From: Bradyrhizobium cosmicum
GTDB lineage: Bacteria > Pseudomonadota > Alphaproteobacteria > Rhizobiales > Xanthobacteraceae
Assembly (NCBI RefSeq): GCF_007290395.2
Contig: NZ_CP041656.2
Coordinates: 1,426,001-1,490,000 of the forward strand
Length of the DNA stretch: 64,000 nt
Reading direction: 5' to 3'
Within the stretch, counting starts at the first letter, position 1, and each line of letters begins with the position of its first letter. Below the pieces are notes generated by a model. It did not search any database, had not been told where the DNA came from, and saw nothing but the letters and a program-made list of their open reading frames with translations. The position numbers were made by a program, and so were the translations under genes. Of this stretch, positions 56,653 to 64,000 are shown one piece after another.

Positions 56653-57307
56653 ACGCCCGCCGGGTCGTCACGACCTCGTCTTCGTGAGCCCCGCGGGGTG
56701 GCGCGCGATGCTGGACTCGCGCGACGATCTCGCAGCCGATTCCCTTCTCGCGCGCTGGCCCAAAATGCGATGGCCGACGATCAGGCGGCGCGCTTTGCCT
56801 GGCGAGGCAACCGGACTCGCCTTGGGCCTGCCCTTGCCGCCCTCTGCCGGAAAGAAACGGATTTCCCTGCTGGTTGATCTCGGCCATGTCGCCTCCATCG
56901 CGAGGCCGCCGCTGCTGCGGCAGGCGCGGGCTTACGCGCCGCTTAACTGGTGGTCGACGCTCGACCGGCTCGATGCGTTGGCGCTTCGCCATGCGGTGAA
57001 CGTGCGTGTATTCGGCAGCCTCGCCTGGCAGTCGTTGACCGGGCTCGACTACGTCACCAACCGTTCCGATCTCGATGTTCTGTTCGAGTTTCAAGGCGAA
57101 ACCGACATCGATCGCTTCGTCGCCGAGGTCGCCGCGATCGAGGCCGATGCGCCGATGCGGCTTGATGGCGAGCTGATGGGCGCCGACGGCGATGCGGTGA
57201 ACTGGCGCGAAGTCCACGGCGGCGCGAGCGAGCTCCTGGTCAAGAGCATCGAGCGCGTGGCCCTGCTCGGCAGGCATCAATTCATCTCGGGAGCTATGGG
57301 ATCATGA
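56627..57307 (+). CDS. mdcG: Phosphoribosyl-dephospho-CoA transferase MdcG
   Basis: MdcG attaches the prosthetic group from 2'-(5''-triphosphoribosyl)-3'-dephospho-CoA to the serine of MdcC. The 226-residue protein carries the nucleotidyltransferase-type motif VFGSLAWQSLTGLDYVTNRS and SDLDVLFEF, where the Asp pair binds metal. The start is uncertain: GTG codons at 56621 and 56627 both overlap the mdcE end. GGAG seven bases before 56627 favours that one. It overlaps mdcB by four bases. Confidence 0.9.
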   Translation: MTWPCKHGERPPGRHDLVFVSPAGWRAMLDSRDDLAADSLLARWPKMRWPTIRRRALPGEATGLALGLPLPPSAGKKRISLLVDLGHVASIARPPLLRQARAYAPLNWWSTLDRLDALALRHAVNVRVFGSLAWQSLTGLDYVTNRSDLDVLFEFQGETDIDRFVAEVAAIEADAPMRLDGELMGADGDAVNWREVHGGASELLVKSIERVALLGRHQFISGAMGS

Positions 57308-58185
57308 TCACCACGGCCGCAAGAGGCGTGGAACGGCCGGTTCTGCGCCGGGCGCAGATCGCGCCCGATGTCTCCGCCATCGGCGCCGTCGCCGCGGATT
57401 GCCTCGTCCAGGAGCTGGAAACCTGGCCGAAGCCGGGGCTCGTCAGTCATGTCGACAATGGCAGTCACGACGACATGGACGCGGCCACGTTTCGTCGCAG
57501 CGCTGCGGCCATCAGGCCGTATCTGCAAGGCTTGGCCGACGCGGGCGCGCTTGGCTTCGGCATGGGTCGGCTGCGAATCATCGGTCTGGAGGCGGAGCGC
57601 GCCATGTTTGCGGCGACATCGGGGGTCAACACCCACCGTGGCGCGATCTTCGGGCTCGGCCTGCTGTGCGCGGCGGCCGGTGCGAAAGCCGGCGGCTTGG
57701 TCGATCCCGCGCTTTCGCTCGGTGATGTCGTGGCGCGCCTGTGGGGCGACAGCATCCTCGACGGTCCGGTACTGCTGCACAGCCATGGCAGCGCAGCGCG
57801 CCGCCGGTTTCGCGCGGGCGGTGCGCGGATCGAGGCCGCGAACGGATTTCCCAGCATCTACGGAATCGGCTTGCCGGCCTTGCGGAGGACGACGCCTGTC
57901 GTGCCGGAGGATATGGAAGCCGCCCGGGTCGAGGCGTGCTTTGCCCTGATCGCATCCGTCGAAGACACCAATCTCCTGCATCGCGGCGGGCTCGACGGCC
58001 TTCGCTTCGCGCATGACGCGGCACAGGGCTTCATTGATGCCGGCGGCGTTCGTGCGCCCGGCTGGCGTGCGCGGGCGCAGTCGATCCACGACAGCTTCGT
58101 CGCCCGCCGTCTCAGCCCGGGTGGATCGGCCGACCTGCTTGCCATGACGCTGTTTGTCGACGCCCATGAAAGGCCAGGCCGGTGA
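57304..58185 (+). CDS. mdcB: Triphosphoribosyl-dephospho-CoA synthase MdcB
   Basis: MdcB makes the prosthetic-group precursor from ATP and dephospho-CoA, the CitG-type reaction. The 293-residue protein has ELETWPKPGLVSHVDNGSHD, then GVNTHRGAIFGLGLLCAAAG and EDTNLLHRGGLDGLRFAHDA, all family signatures. It is placed after mdcG here rather than right after mdcA, which is the order seen in some Pseudomonas operons. Its stop shares a base with the transporter start (TGATG). Confidence 0.92.
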   Translation: MITTAARGVERPVLRRAQIAPDVSAIGAVAADCLVQELETWPKPGLVSHVDNGSHDDMDAATFRRSAAAIRPYLQGLADAGALGFGMGRLRIIGLEAERAMFAATSGVNTHRGAIFGLGLLCAAAGAKAGGLVDPALSLGDVVARLWGDSILDGPVLLHSHGSAARRRFRAGGARIEAANGFPSIYGIGLPALRRTTPVVPEDMEAARVEACFALIASVEDTNLLHRGGLDGLRFAHDAAQGFIDAGGVRAPGWRARAQSIHDSFVARRLSPGGSADLLAMTLFVDAHERPGR

Positions 58186-59132
58186 TGTCCAACGCAATCC
58201 TGATGGCGCTGGTGCCGGTCTTCTTCGTCCTGCTGTTGGGATTCGCCGCCGGCAAATTTCATGTCGTCGACAATCTCCATGTCGACGCTCTCAACGCACT
58301 GGTGATGGATTTTGCGCTGCCGGCCTCGCTGTTCGCGGCGACCGCCTCGGCGTCGCGCCATGAGATGATCGAACAGGTGCCGCTCTTCCTGGTGCTCGGC
58401 GTGACGATGCTGCTGCTCTATCTCGTCTGGTATCTTGCCGCGCGCCGGTTCTTCAAGGTCTCCCGGTCGGAGGCGTCGCTGCAGGCGTTGACGATCGGCT
58501 TTCCGAATCTCGCCGGCGTAGGTCTTCCGATCATGACGTCCGTGGTGGGGCCAGCCGGCACTGTCCCGGTTGCCGTCGCATTGGCGGCTGGCTCGATCCT
58601 CATCAGTCCGCTGACCCTGATCATGGCAGAGATGGGCGCCGCCAAGGCTCGCGGCGAGGAAATGGCGGCGCGGCAGGTCGTGACGGCAGTCCGGCGTGCG
58701 ATCACCAAGCCGGTGGTGCTTGCGCCAGCGCTTGGCATTGTGTTCTCGTTGTCGGATGTGAGTCTCGACGCCCTGGCCCATGCGAGCCTCGCGCTGATCG
58801 GAAGTTCGGCTGCCGGCGTCGCCCTGTTCCTCACCGGAGCCATCCTGTCGGCGCAATCGTTTCGGCTGGATTGGAAGATCGCTGCCGCAACGGTGGCCTC
58901 GGACATCGTCCGCCCACTATTGGCCGTTGCGGTCATTCGCGTCATTCCGATCGCGCCGGATGCCGCGAAGACGGCCATTCTGCTCGCCGCCGTTCCCTCG
59001 GGCTTCTTCGGAATTCTGTTCGCGGTCAACTACGGGCTGGATTCCGCAAGGGCGGGGTCGATGGTCATTGCCAGCACCGCATTCAGCGTCGTGACCCTGG
59101 CGGTTGTGATCGCAATGTTCTTTCCCCAATAG
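58185..59132 (+). CDS. mdcF: AEC-family transporter, probable malonate carrier
   Basis: The 315-residue protein has about ten hydrophobic segments, as in the auxin efflux carrier (AEC) family to which the Klebsiella MdcF malonate transporter belongs. Segments include FFVLLLGFAAGKFHVVDNLH, LTIGFPNLAGVGLPIMTSVV and LLAAVPSGFFGILFAVNYGL. The ATG at 58185 shares one base with the mdcB stop; the GTG one codon earlier in the same frame is less likely. Placement between mdcB and mdcH makes malonate uptake the best guess. It has no MdcL or MdcM (the two-subunit transporter) alternative nearby. Confidence 0.87.
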   Translation: MSNAILMALVPVFFVLLLGFAAGKFHVVDNLHVDALNALVMDFALPASLFAATASASRHEMIEQVPLFLVLGVTMLLLYLVWYLAARRFFKVSRSEASLQALTIGFPNLAGVGLPIMTSVVGPAGTVPVAVALAAGSILISPLTLIMAEMGAAKARGEEMAARQVVTAVRRAITKPVVLAPALGIVFSLSDVSLDALAHASLALIGSSAAGVALFLTGAILSAQSFRLDWKIAAATVASDIVRPLLAVAVIRVIPIAPDAAKTAILLAAVPSGFFGILFAVNYGLDSARAGSMVIASTAFSVVTLAVVIAMFFPQ

Positions 59133-59141
59133 GCCGCGACC

Positions 59142-60080
59142 ATGACGCTCGCGATCCTCTGCCCGGGTCAAGGAGGCCAGCATCGGGACATGTTCGCCCT
59201 TACGGGCAACGCGCCGGAAGCCGCGCACCTGTTTGCGCATGCGGCGATGTTGCTCGGTGGCAGGGATCCGCGCGATGTCGTCCGCGACGAGCCCGATGAG
59301 GCCCTGCATCGCAACCGCGCCGGCCAGATTCTCTGCACCCTGCAGCCGCTCGCAGCGGCGTGCGCGCTTGCGGATGTCATTCCGCGTGGCGTCATCATTG
59401 CCGGCTATAGTGTCGGCGAAGTCGCGGCCTGGGGTGTCGGCGGCGTGTTCGATGCGACAGCGACGCTCGATCTCGTGGCGCGCCGCGCAGAGGCCATGGA
59501 TGCGGCCACGCGCGCCGGTGACGGGTTGATCTTCGTCCGCGGTCCTTCCCGAGACGAGGTCGGCCGCCTTTGCGAGCGTCACGGCGCAGCGATCGCCATC
59601 GTCAATCCCGGCGATGCCTTCGTCATCGGCGGCGGCCGGGAGGCGCTGAGCGGGATTGCCGCAGACGCACGGGCGATGCACGGCGCAAGGATCGTCGCGT
59701 TGCCGGTCGAGGTTGCCTCCCACACCAAACGGCTCGCCGCGGCGTCTGCGGGATTTCGCGAGACCCTGCGCCTGGTACCGGCGGTATTCCCGCCGAGGAC
59801 CGGTGCGCGCATTCTGAGCGGAATAGATGCCGCTCCGGTCGTCTCGCTCGAGAGCGGTCTCGACAAACTTGCCGCGCAGATCTCGCAAACCGTGCAATGG
59901 GCGGATTGCCTGCAAGCCTGCGTCGAAGCGGGCGCGACGGGGTTTCTCGAACTGGGGCCGGGACATGCGCTCAGCAGAATGGTTGCGGAGATCGAGCCCG
60001 GGCTTCCGGCTCGCTCGCTGGAGGATTTCAGGAGTCTTCAGGGCGTCCGCGCCTGGGCTGCCCGTCATCTCGGCGCCTAG
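59142..60080 (+). CDS. mdcH: Malonyl-CoA:ACP acyltransferase of malonate decarboxylase
   Basis: MdcH primes the carrier by transferring malonyl from malonyl-CoA to MdcC so that the enzyme can start its cycle. The 312-residue product has the acyltransferase layout with CPGQGGQHRDMFALTG, the nucleophile in IAGYSVGEVAAWGVGGV, the catalytic His in VEVASHTKRLAAASAG and a C-terminal LELGPGHALSRMV. It ends the operon 9 bases downstream of the transporter. No T-rich terminator for the plus strand follows. Confidence 0.93.
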   Translation: MTLAILCPGQGGQHRDMFALTGNAPEAAHLFAHAAMLLGGRDPRDVVRDEPDEALHRNRAGQILCTLQPLAAACALADVIPRGVIIAGYSVGEVAAWGVGGVFDATATLDLVARRAEAMDAATRAGDGLIFVRGPSRDEVGRLCERHGAAIAIVNPGDAFVIGGGREALSGIAADARAMHGARIVALPVEVASHTKRLAAASAGFRETLRLVPAVFPPRTGARILSGIDAAPVVSLESGLDKLAAQISQTVQWADCLQACVEAGATGFLELGPGHALSRMVAEIEPGLPARSLEDFRSLQGVRAWAARHLGA

Positions 60081-60135
60081 CGCCGGCAGGTTCTGAAGCA
60101 ACGATACCGTTGATCGCGCTGCGCGGTGAAAAAAC

Positions 60136-60164
60136 GGGGCCGTCCTTTGGGGGAGGACGGCCCC
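60136..60164 (-). terminator. Strong hairpin terminator for the minus-strand efflux operon
   Basis: GGGGCCGTCCT and AGGACGGCCCC form a perfect 11-base stem with a 7-base loop. The base run GAAAAAAC immediately before it reads as GTTTTTTC after the stem on the minus strand, a standard intrinsic terminator for the membrane fusion protein gene ending at 60354. On the plus strand the stem is followed by A residues, so it is poor for mdcH. The 60081-60353 gap has no gene. Confidence 0.75.
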
Positions 60165-60353
60165 AAAAATGCTCGTATGCCCAGGGAGGAGAAGGCTCGA
60201 GCCGTGACTTGGGGGTCTCAGTCACCTAACACCCACAACATCGCCGATCGCGCGGCCAAAGTATTTCACGAACCCCCTCTATTTCCCATTTCGCATGATT
60301 GACGAGACGTCCGCGGGCCGCACGCTCATCCGGTCGGGGTTTGCTCGTCCAAC

Positions 60354-61649
60354 TCAGGGCAGGCGCGGCGAGACGTCGACGCCGGGTGTGAGTCCGGGTG
60401 CGATCCTGTCTGCCGGCGGAACCGCTGGCTCGCGTGAATAGGGAACCGCTTCCACCTCGGGGCGCTGCTGGGATGTCGCCTGCAGGCAGTTCGCACGCGG
60501 CGGTTGGCCCGCGCCGAACAGATCGGCGACGGGATCGATGAAGTTCGCGCGGAACCGGTCGAACGAGCTTTCGTGATCGCCCGCGGAGGGCTGCCGGATC
60601 GTAACGGTTGCCGTCATGCCGGAGACCAGCGGCACATCCGGCGGCACCGTGTCGATGGCGACGCGGACCGGCACGCGCTGCGCAAGTCGTACCCAGGTGT
60701 AGATCGGATCGACATTGGGCAAGCCCTGCGTGCCCGCGGCGGCGTTCGACACGCTGATGCCGCGTGTCACGGTCTTCACATGCCCCAGGATCGGCTTCGC
60801 GTAACCGACCAGTTGCGCCTCGGCGCGATCGCCGACGCAGACGCGGGCCATCTTGGTTTCCTCGAAATAGCCGTCGATCCAGAAACTGTTGGAGTCGAGG
60901 ATCGAAATGTTGCTGACGCCGGTGACGGCATAGTCCCCTGCGCGCAGCAGAAGATTGGTGACATAGCCATCGACGGGACTGGTCACGCTGGTTCGTTTCA
61001 GATTCAGGTCCGCCTGTGCAAGCTGGTGCGCCGCCGCCTCGTAGGCGGCCTTCGCTTGCGCCGCGTTGCCTGCAAAGATCTGCTGCTCTTCGGGTGTCGT
61101 CGCGAGATTGGACAGATGCTTGCGCCGGTCGAATTCGGCCTGCTTCACCTCGAGGTCCGCGGCCCGCTGGTCGAGGAGAGCCTTGCCGACACGGACAGCC
61201 ACCTCGAAGTCGAAGGGGTCGATGACGTAGAGGACGTCGCCCTTGTGGACGAACTGGTTGTCGGCCACCCGCAGCTCCACGATCTTGCCCGGAATTTGCG
61301 GCGCGACGTTGGCGACCTGGACGCGCACACTGCCGTTCCGCGTCCAGGGCGCGGTGACGTAGTGCTGCCATGTCGCAACCGAGATCAGGACGGCAACCAG
61401 TGCGATGCCGAGGGTGGCCAGATGCTTGCCGGCACGGAGCATGAGCCGTACGGCTGCCTGGTGCAGCGTCCTTGTGGGCGGCGTCACCTGCGCCGGAGAT
61501 CTGACGCCGTCCGGCGCGCGATCGCTGGTGTCGCGTGCCACGGTGTCCGGTACGTTTGAGCCGCCCATGAGATCTGCGGCATCGACCGGTGCTTGGGCAG
61601 GCGGTTCGCCATGAAGCGCGGCGGCGTTGCGGGGCAGGGTAGCTTCCAT
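60354..61649 (-). CDS. Efflux membrane fusion protein, AaeA/EmrA-like
   Basis: The 431-residue protein has one membrane helix at about residues 70-92 (HLATLGIALVAVLISVATWQ). It then has the lipoyl-type half ADNQFVHKGDVLYVIDPFDF, a coiled-coil hairpin and ADLNLKRTSVTSPVDGYVTN with the second half. FWIDGYFEETKMARVCVGDR is typical of the HlyD/AaeA group. The N-terminal 70 residues are long and polar. The frame is open to 61931, but GGGAGA before the ATG at 61649 fixes the start. It is the last gene of a three-gene set with DUF1656 and FUSC; these usually export aromatic acids or similar compounds. Confidence 0.9.
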   Translation of the reverse strand: MEATLPRNAAALHGEPPAQAPVDAADLMGGSNVPDTVARDTSDRAPDGVRSPAQVTPPTRTLHQAAVRLMLRAGKHLATLGIALVAVLISVATWQHYVTAPWTRNGSVRVQVANVAPQIPGKIVELRVADNQFVHKGDVLYVIDPFDFEVAVRVGKALLDQRAADLEVKQAEFDRRKHLSNLATTPEEQQIFAGNAAQAKAAYEAAAHQLAQADLNLKRTSVTSPVDGYVTNLLLRAGDYAVTGVSNISILDSNSFWIDGYFEETKMARVCVGDRAEAQLVGYAKPILGHVKTVTRGISVSNAAAGTQGLPNVDPIYTWVRLAQRVPVRVAIDTVPPDVPLVSGMTATVTIRQPSAGDHESSFDRFRANFIDPVADLFGAGQPPRANCLQATSQQRPEVEAVPYSREPAVPPADRIAPGLTPGVDVSPRLP

Positions 61650-61660
61650 GACTCTTCTCC

Positions 61661-61864
61661 CTAGACGAACAGTGCGAGCATGCCGAACATCGCCACGTAG
61701 AGGCAGAGTTCGGCCAGCGACGGGTTGCTGAAGGCTTTCGCGAAGCCGACGAAGCGCAATAGCGGACGGAGCATCAGGAACGCGAGCAGCGCGATGGCCG
61801 CATAGGAGACGATGGGGGCGATGAGCACGCCGCCGATGATGAGCTCCCGATAAGTGTTCGTCAT
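61661..61864 (-). CDS. DUF1656 small membrane protein (AaeX-like)
   Basis: The 67-residue protein has two hydrophobic helices (LIIGGVLIAPIVSYAAIALL and LCLYVAMFGMLALFV), the AaeX/DUF1656 shape found between FUSC permeases and their adaptors. It overlaps the FUSC gene by four bases and ends 11 bases before the adaptor start. The function is a probable accessory to the pump. Confidence 0.88.
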   Translation of the reverse strand: MTNTYRELIIGGVLIAPIVSYAAIALLAFLMLRPLLRFVGFAKAFSNPSLAELCLYVAMFGMLALFV

Positions 61865-63744
61865 GGCCGCTCCCCTTGGCTGAAATCGGTCGGAGATTGT
61901 GACGGTGCGAACGCCGCGCTTGCCACAACAAGGGCCGCTATCGCCGCACTGGCCGGCATGTTGCTTCGCGCGGCCGCCTGGCGCAGCGCTGCGGCCGCAG
62001 CGAGGATCGAGCCGCCGTTCTGCCGGGCGAGGGCCTCACGTACGGCCTGCGCCGCCTCGGCGAGCGGACCTTGCCCCATCCGGTCGAGTTCGGCGCTGCA
62101 ACGCCGCAGGGCTTCGGCCTGGTCGAAACAGCGCATCGCTTCGTCGGCGATCTGATCGTCGATTGCGGAGGGACCGTTTGCGGTCAAAATCTGCTCGATC
62201 CGCGCGGCGTCGCGGAAGGCGGCTTCCTCCGGCGCGAGATGACGGGCTGGCCCGCCGTCGGACTGGCTCAGCTCGCGCCGGGCCTCTCCCAGCAGCAGCC
62301 GAACGCGCCGGTCCCCCGACAAGGGTGGCAGCAAAATCTGGACCGCGAAGACGAGCGTGGTCGACAGGCAGACAAACAGGCTCGTCACGAGAAACACTTC
62401 GGGGTCGTAACTCTGCGGATTGGTCGGCGCGAGCACGGCGAGGGTGAACACCAGCACGAGGCGGCTGAGGGAAGACAGCATCGGGTTCGGCAGCGAGATC
62501 AGTAGCCCGAGGCCGATGACGACAGGCGCAAGGCCGATCGCCAGCAACTGAAATTCGGATACACCGTTGAAGACGAGGTATTTCAGGATACCGCCGAGCG
62601 CGCAGGCGATCGGCGACGCCATTATCGCCACCATCGTGAAGCTGCGAGGTGAGGGCGACGTCGAGCCGAGGCCGATGATCACCGCGACGAGCGCGAGGCA
62701 GAGCTCGGTGGTCGGCCAGCCCGTCAGCACGAAGAAGATGGCAATCAGCGTGAACGAGATCCCGGCCCGTGCGCCGGTTTCGGCGGCGATGCGGCGCGAG
62801 CGATAGAGCGGCGCACTCCATGCACGATATGGGCGCGTACCTTCACGTAGCGCATCGAGGCTGCTGCGCACCTGCGCGTTCTTTCGGCTGATTTCGGTCC
62901 GGACCCAGGAACGGGACATCGCCGTCAGCCCTGCTGCATCCGGGGCCGGGGCGGATTTAGCGGAGAGCGCTGCGAGCATGCGGCCGAGAGACAACGCGCT
63001 GACGAGATCGACCAGTGCGGAACGCGCGGCCGCCATTCTTGCGGTGCCGATGCTCGATTCCGTCGTGAGGCTGGCGATCTCTGGACGCACGGCCGCGATA
63101 TCATGCAACATGCTCGCCGCCACAGCTGCGGATGGAGACTGGCCGCGCTCGGCACCTTGCGCAAGTTCGACGACACGGCGATGCAGTGCCTCGATGCGGC
63201 TCGCCAGAACAGGATGATAGTCCGGCGCGGCCAAGACCTCATTGACAAGCGCCACCGCAAGCACCCCGATGCCGATAGCCGCGCCACGCGCGACCCCGGT
63301 CGGGAACACCTGGAGCGGCGTGTCGATCTGCTCGACCGCGATCAGGGCGACCGTGATGCAGCAGAGCGCTGCCGCATAGGCGCGATTGCCGTCCAGCATG
63401 CCGGCCATATAGGCGCAAAGCCCGACCCAGATGCCCAGCACCGCCAGCAGGAGGCCGCCGGTCTGCGAAAACATCCCGGCGATCGCAATCGAGGCGATGA
63501 CGCCGATGGCGGTTGCGAGTAGCCGGTAGCCGGCCTTTTCCATGCCTTGGCCGCGTGTCGGCAGCGCCAGGATGGCTACGGTCAATGCCGCCGATGTCGG
63601 GGATTCGAGCTCGAGCCAGAAGCTCACATAGAGTGCGAGCAGCATGGCCAGCCAGATCCGCAGTGCGAAGGCCCAGGAGCTCGCCGGAAAACCGGCAAGG
63701 AGCAGCGGGCGCGGCGCCGCAGCACTGGTAGCGTTCACTGGCAT
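61861..63744 (-). CDS. FUSC-family inner membrane efflux protein (AaeB-like)
   Basis: The 627-residue protein has two groups of about five hydrophobic segments (residues 25-165 and about 330-480) separated by a long soluble stretch and followed by a C-terminal cytoplasmic domain, the FUSC/AaeB layout. Segments include ALYVSFWLELESPTSAALTV, ILALPTRGQGMEKAGYRLL and FVLTGWPTTELCLALVAVII. It is the first gene of the minus-strand efflux operon and its promoter region lies between 63745 and 63898. Aromatic carboxylic acids are the known AaeB substrates; the substrate here is unproven. Confidence 0.9.
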   Translation of the reverse strand: MPVNATSAAAPRPLLLAGFPASSWAFALRIWLAMLLALYVSFWLELESPTSAALTVAILALPTRGQGMEKAGYRLLATAIGVIASIAIAGMFSQTGGLLLAVLGIWVGLCAYMAGMLDGNRAYAAALCCITVALIAVEQIDTPLQVFPTGVARGAAIGIGVLAVALVNEVLAAPDYHPVLASRIEALHRRVVELAQGAERGQSPSAAVAASMLHDIAAVRPEIASLTTESSIGTARMAAARSALVDLVSALSLGRMLAALSAKSAPAPDAAGLTAMSRSWVRTEISRKNAQVRSSLDALREGTRPYRAWSAPLYRSRRIAAETGARAGISFTLIAIFFVLTGWPTTELCLALVAVIIGLGSTSPSPRSFTMVAIMASPIACALGGILKYLVFNGVSEFQLLAIGLAPVVIGLGLLISLPNPMLSSLSRLVLVFTLAVLAPTNPQSYDPEVFLVTSLFVCLSTTLVFAVQILLPPLSGDRRVRLLLGEARRELSQSDGGPARHLAPEEAAFRDAARIEQILTANGPSAIDDQIADEAMRCFDQAEALRRCSAELDRMGQGPLAEAAQAVREALARQNGGSILAAAAALRQAAARSNMPASAAIAALVVASAAFAPSQSPTDFSQGERP

Positions 63745-63898
63745 CGTGCTTCATCCGTCCCCGGCAGAGCATGCGGCTCGGCCTACCTCGCGAAATCGGC
63801 TTCGAATATGAGGCTTGCCGGGCTTGCCGGTATTTCCGGTCCGTCAACCAGGTTGTCGGAACGCACGTCGGGATCGGGTTGAAAGGCCGTGCTGCGGA

Positions 63899-64000
63899 CT
63901 ACGGCGTTTGGCCTGCCAGCGCCTCTTCGAGGCAGCGGATGATCTCGTCACCGCTGGAGGGTTTGCCGAGATAGCAATGCGCGCCTGCGGCCAAGACGCG
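63899..64000 (-). CDS. Response regulator receiver domain, C-terminal end (partial)
   Basis: The last 33 codons on the minus strand read as the end of a receiver domain: LAAGAHCYLGKPSSGDEIIR and CLEEALAGQTP, with the conserved lysine-proline of the receiver fold. The gene begins beyond the window edge. The final residues come right after the domain, so this could be a single-domain regulator, although more domains upstream cannot be excluded. It is on the same strand as, and just upstream of, the FUSC efflux operon (154 bases apart). Confidence 0.75.
   Translation of the reverse strand, partial: RVLAAGAHCYLGKPSSGDEIIRCLEEALAGQTP

Overview
The window is a high-GC alphaproteobacterial chromosome segment. 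It begins inside a photosynthesis gene cluster in the order bchB-bchH-bchL-bchM-lhaA-puhA-puhB-puhC-orf-acsF-puhE-hemA, and the accessory genes and protein style resemble a photosynthetic Bradyrhizobium or a close relative such as Rhodopseudomonas. The assignment rests on gene order and protein recognition; no database search was possible.

Region 1 (1-12684, + strand) is one continuous, mostly overlapping string of bacteriochlorophyll, reaction-centre assembly and 5-aminolevulinate synthase genes. Region 2 (12.7-16.1 kb) is a small accessory patch: a membrane protein, two hypothetical genes, a frameshifted tyrosine integrase whose last reading frame runs into a PRC-barrel-like tail, and the bare 3' end of a tRNA (elongator Met-like), which looks like an old attachment site. 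Region 3 (16.2-25.5 kb) holds a membrane-bound, TAT-exported formate dehydrogenase (alpha, beta, gamma and a small TAT protein) with its TorD-like chaperone, DUF3306 and DUF3305 proteins and a large multi-cluster 4Fe-4S protein. These are arranged as divergent and convergent units rather than as one operon.

Region 4 (25.7-38.2 kb) has small secreted proteins, an OmpR-type two-component system, an RpoH-like sigma factor, an RND efflux pair followed by a low-complexity exported protein, and an exported catalase-like peroxidase coupled to a cytochrome b561. Region 5 (38.4-46 kb) has fdhD, a DUF1275 membrane protein, an exported oxalate decarboxylase divergent from an FdhF/YdeP-type molybdopterin oxidoreductase, and an orphan PAS histidine kinase. 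Oxalate decarboxylase makes formate, and fdhD and two formate dehydrogenase-like enzymes lie within 28 kb, so this side of the window has a C1/C2-acid oxidation theme.

Region 6 (46-52.9 kb) is a second RND efflux operon (MdtABC-like), again with a low-complexity exported protein, plus a FlK-like thioesterase and further secreted proteins. Region 7 (52.9-60.1 kb) is a complete-looking malonate decarboxylase operon (mdcA-C-D-E-G-B, an AEC transporter, mdcH) preceded by a strong hairpin and a short translationally coupled leader frame. Region 8 (60.1-64 kb, - strand) is an AaeAB/FUSC-type efflux set (membrane fusion protein, DUF1656, FUSC permease) and the C-terminal end of a response regulator cut by the window edge.

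The most unusual signals I found are a TGTCA-repeat motif shared by two distant divergent promoter regions that flank secreted-protein genes, the integrase/PRC-barrel relic beside a truncated tRNA, the recurring pairing of RND pumps with low-complexity exported proteins, and short leader frames overlapping the starts of mdcA and of the rpoH-like gene.
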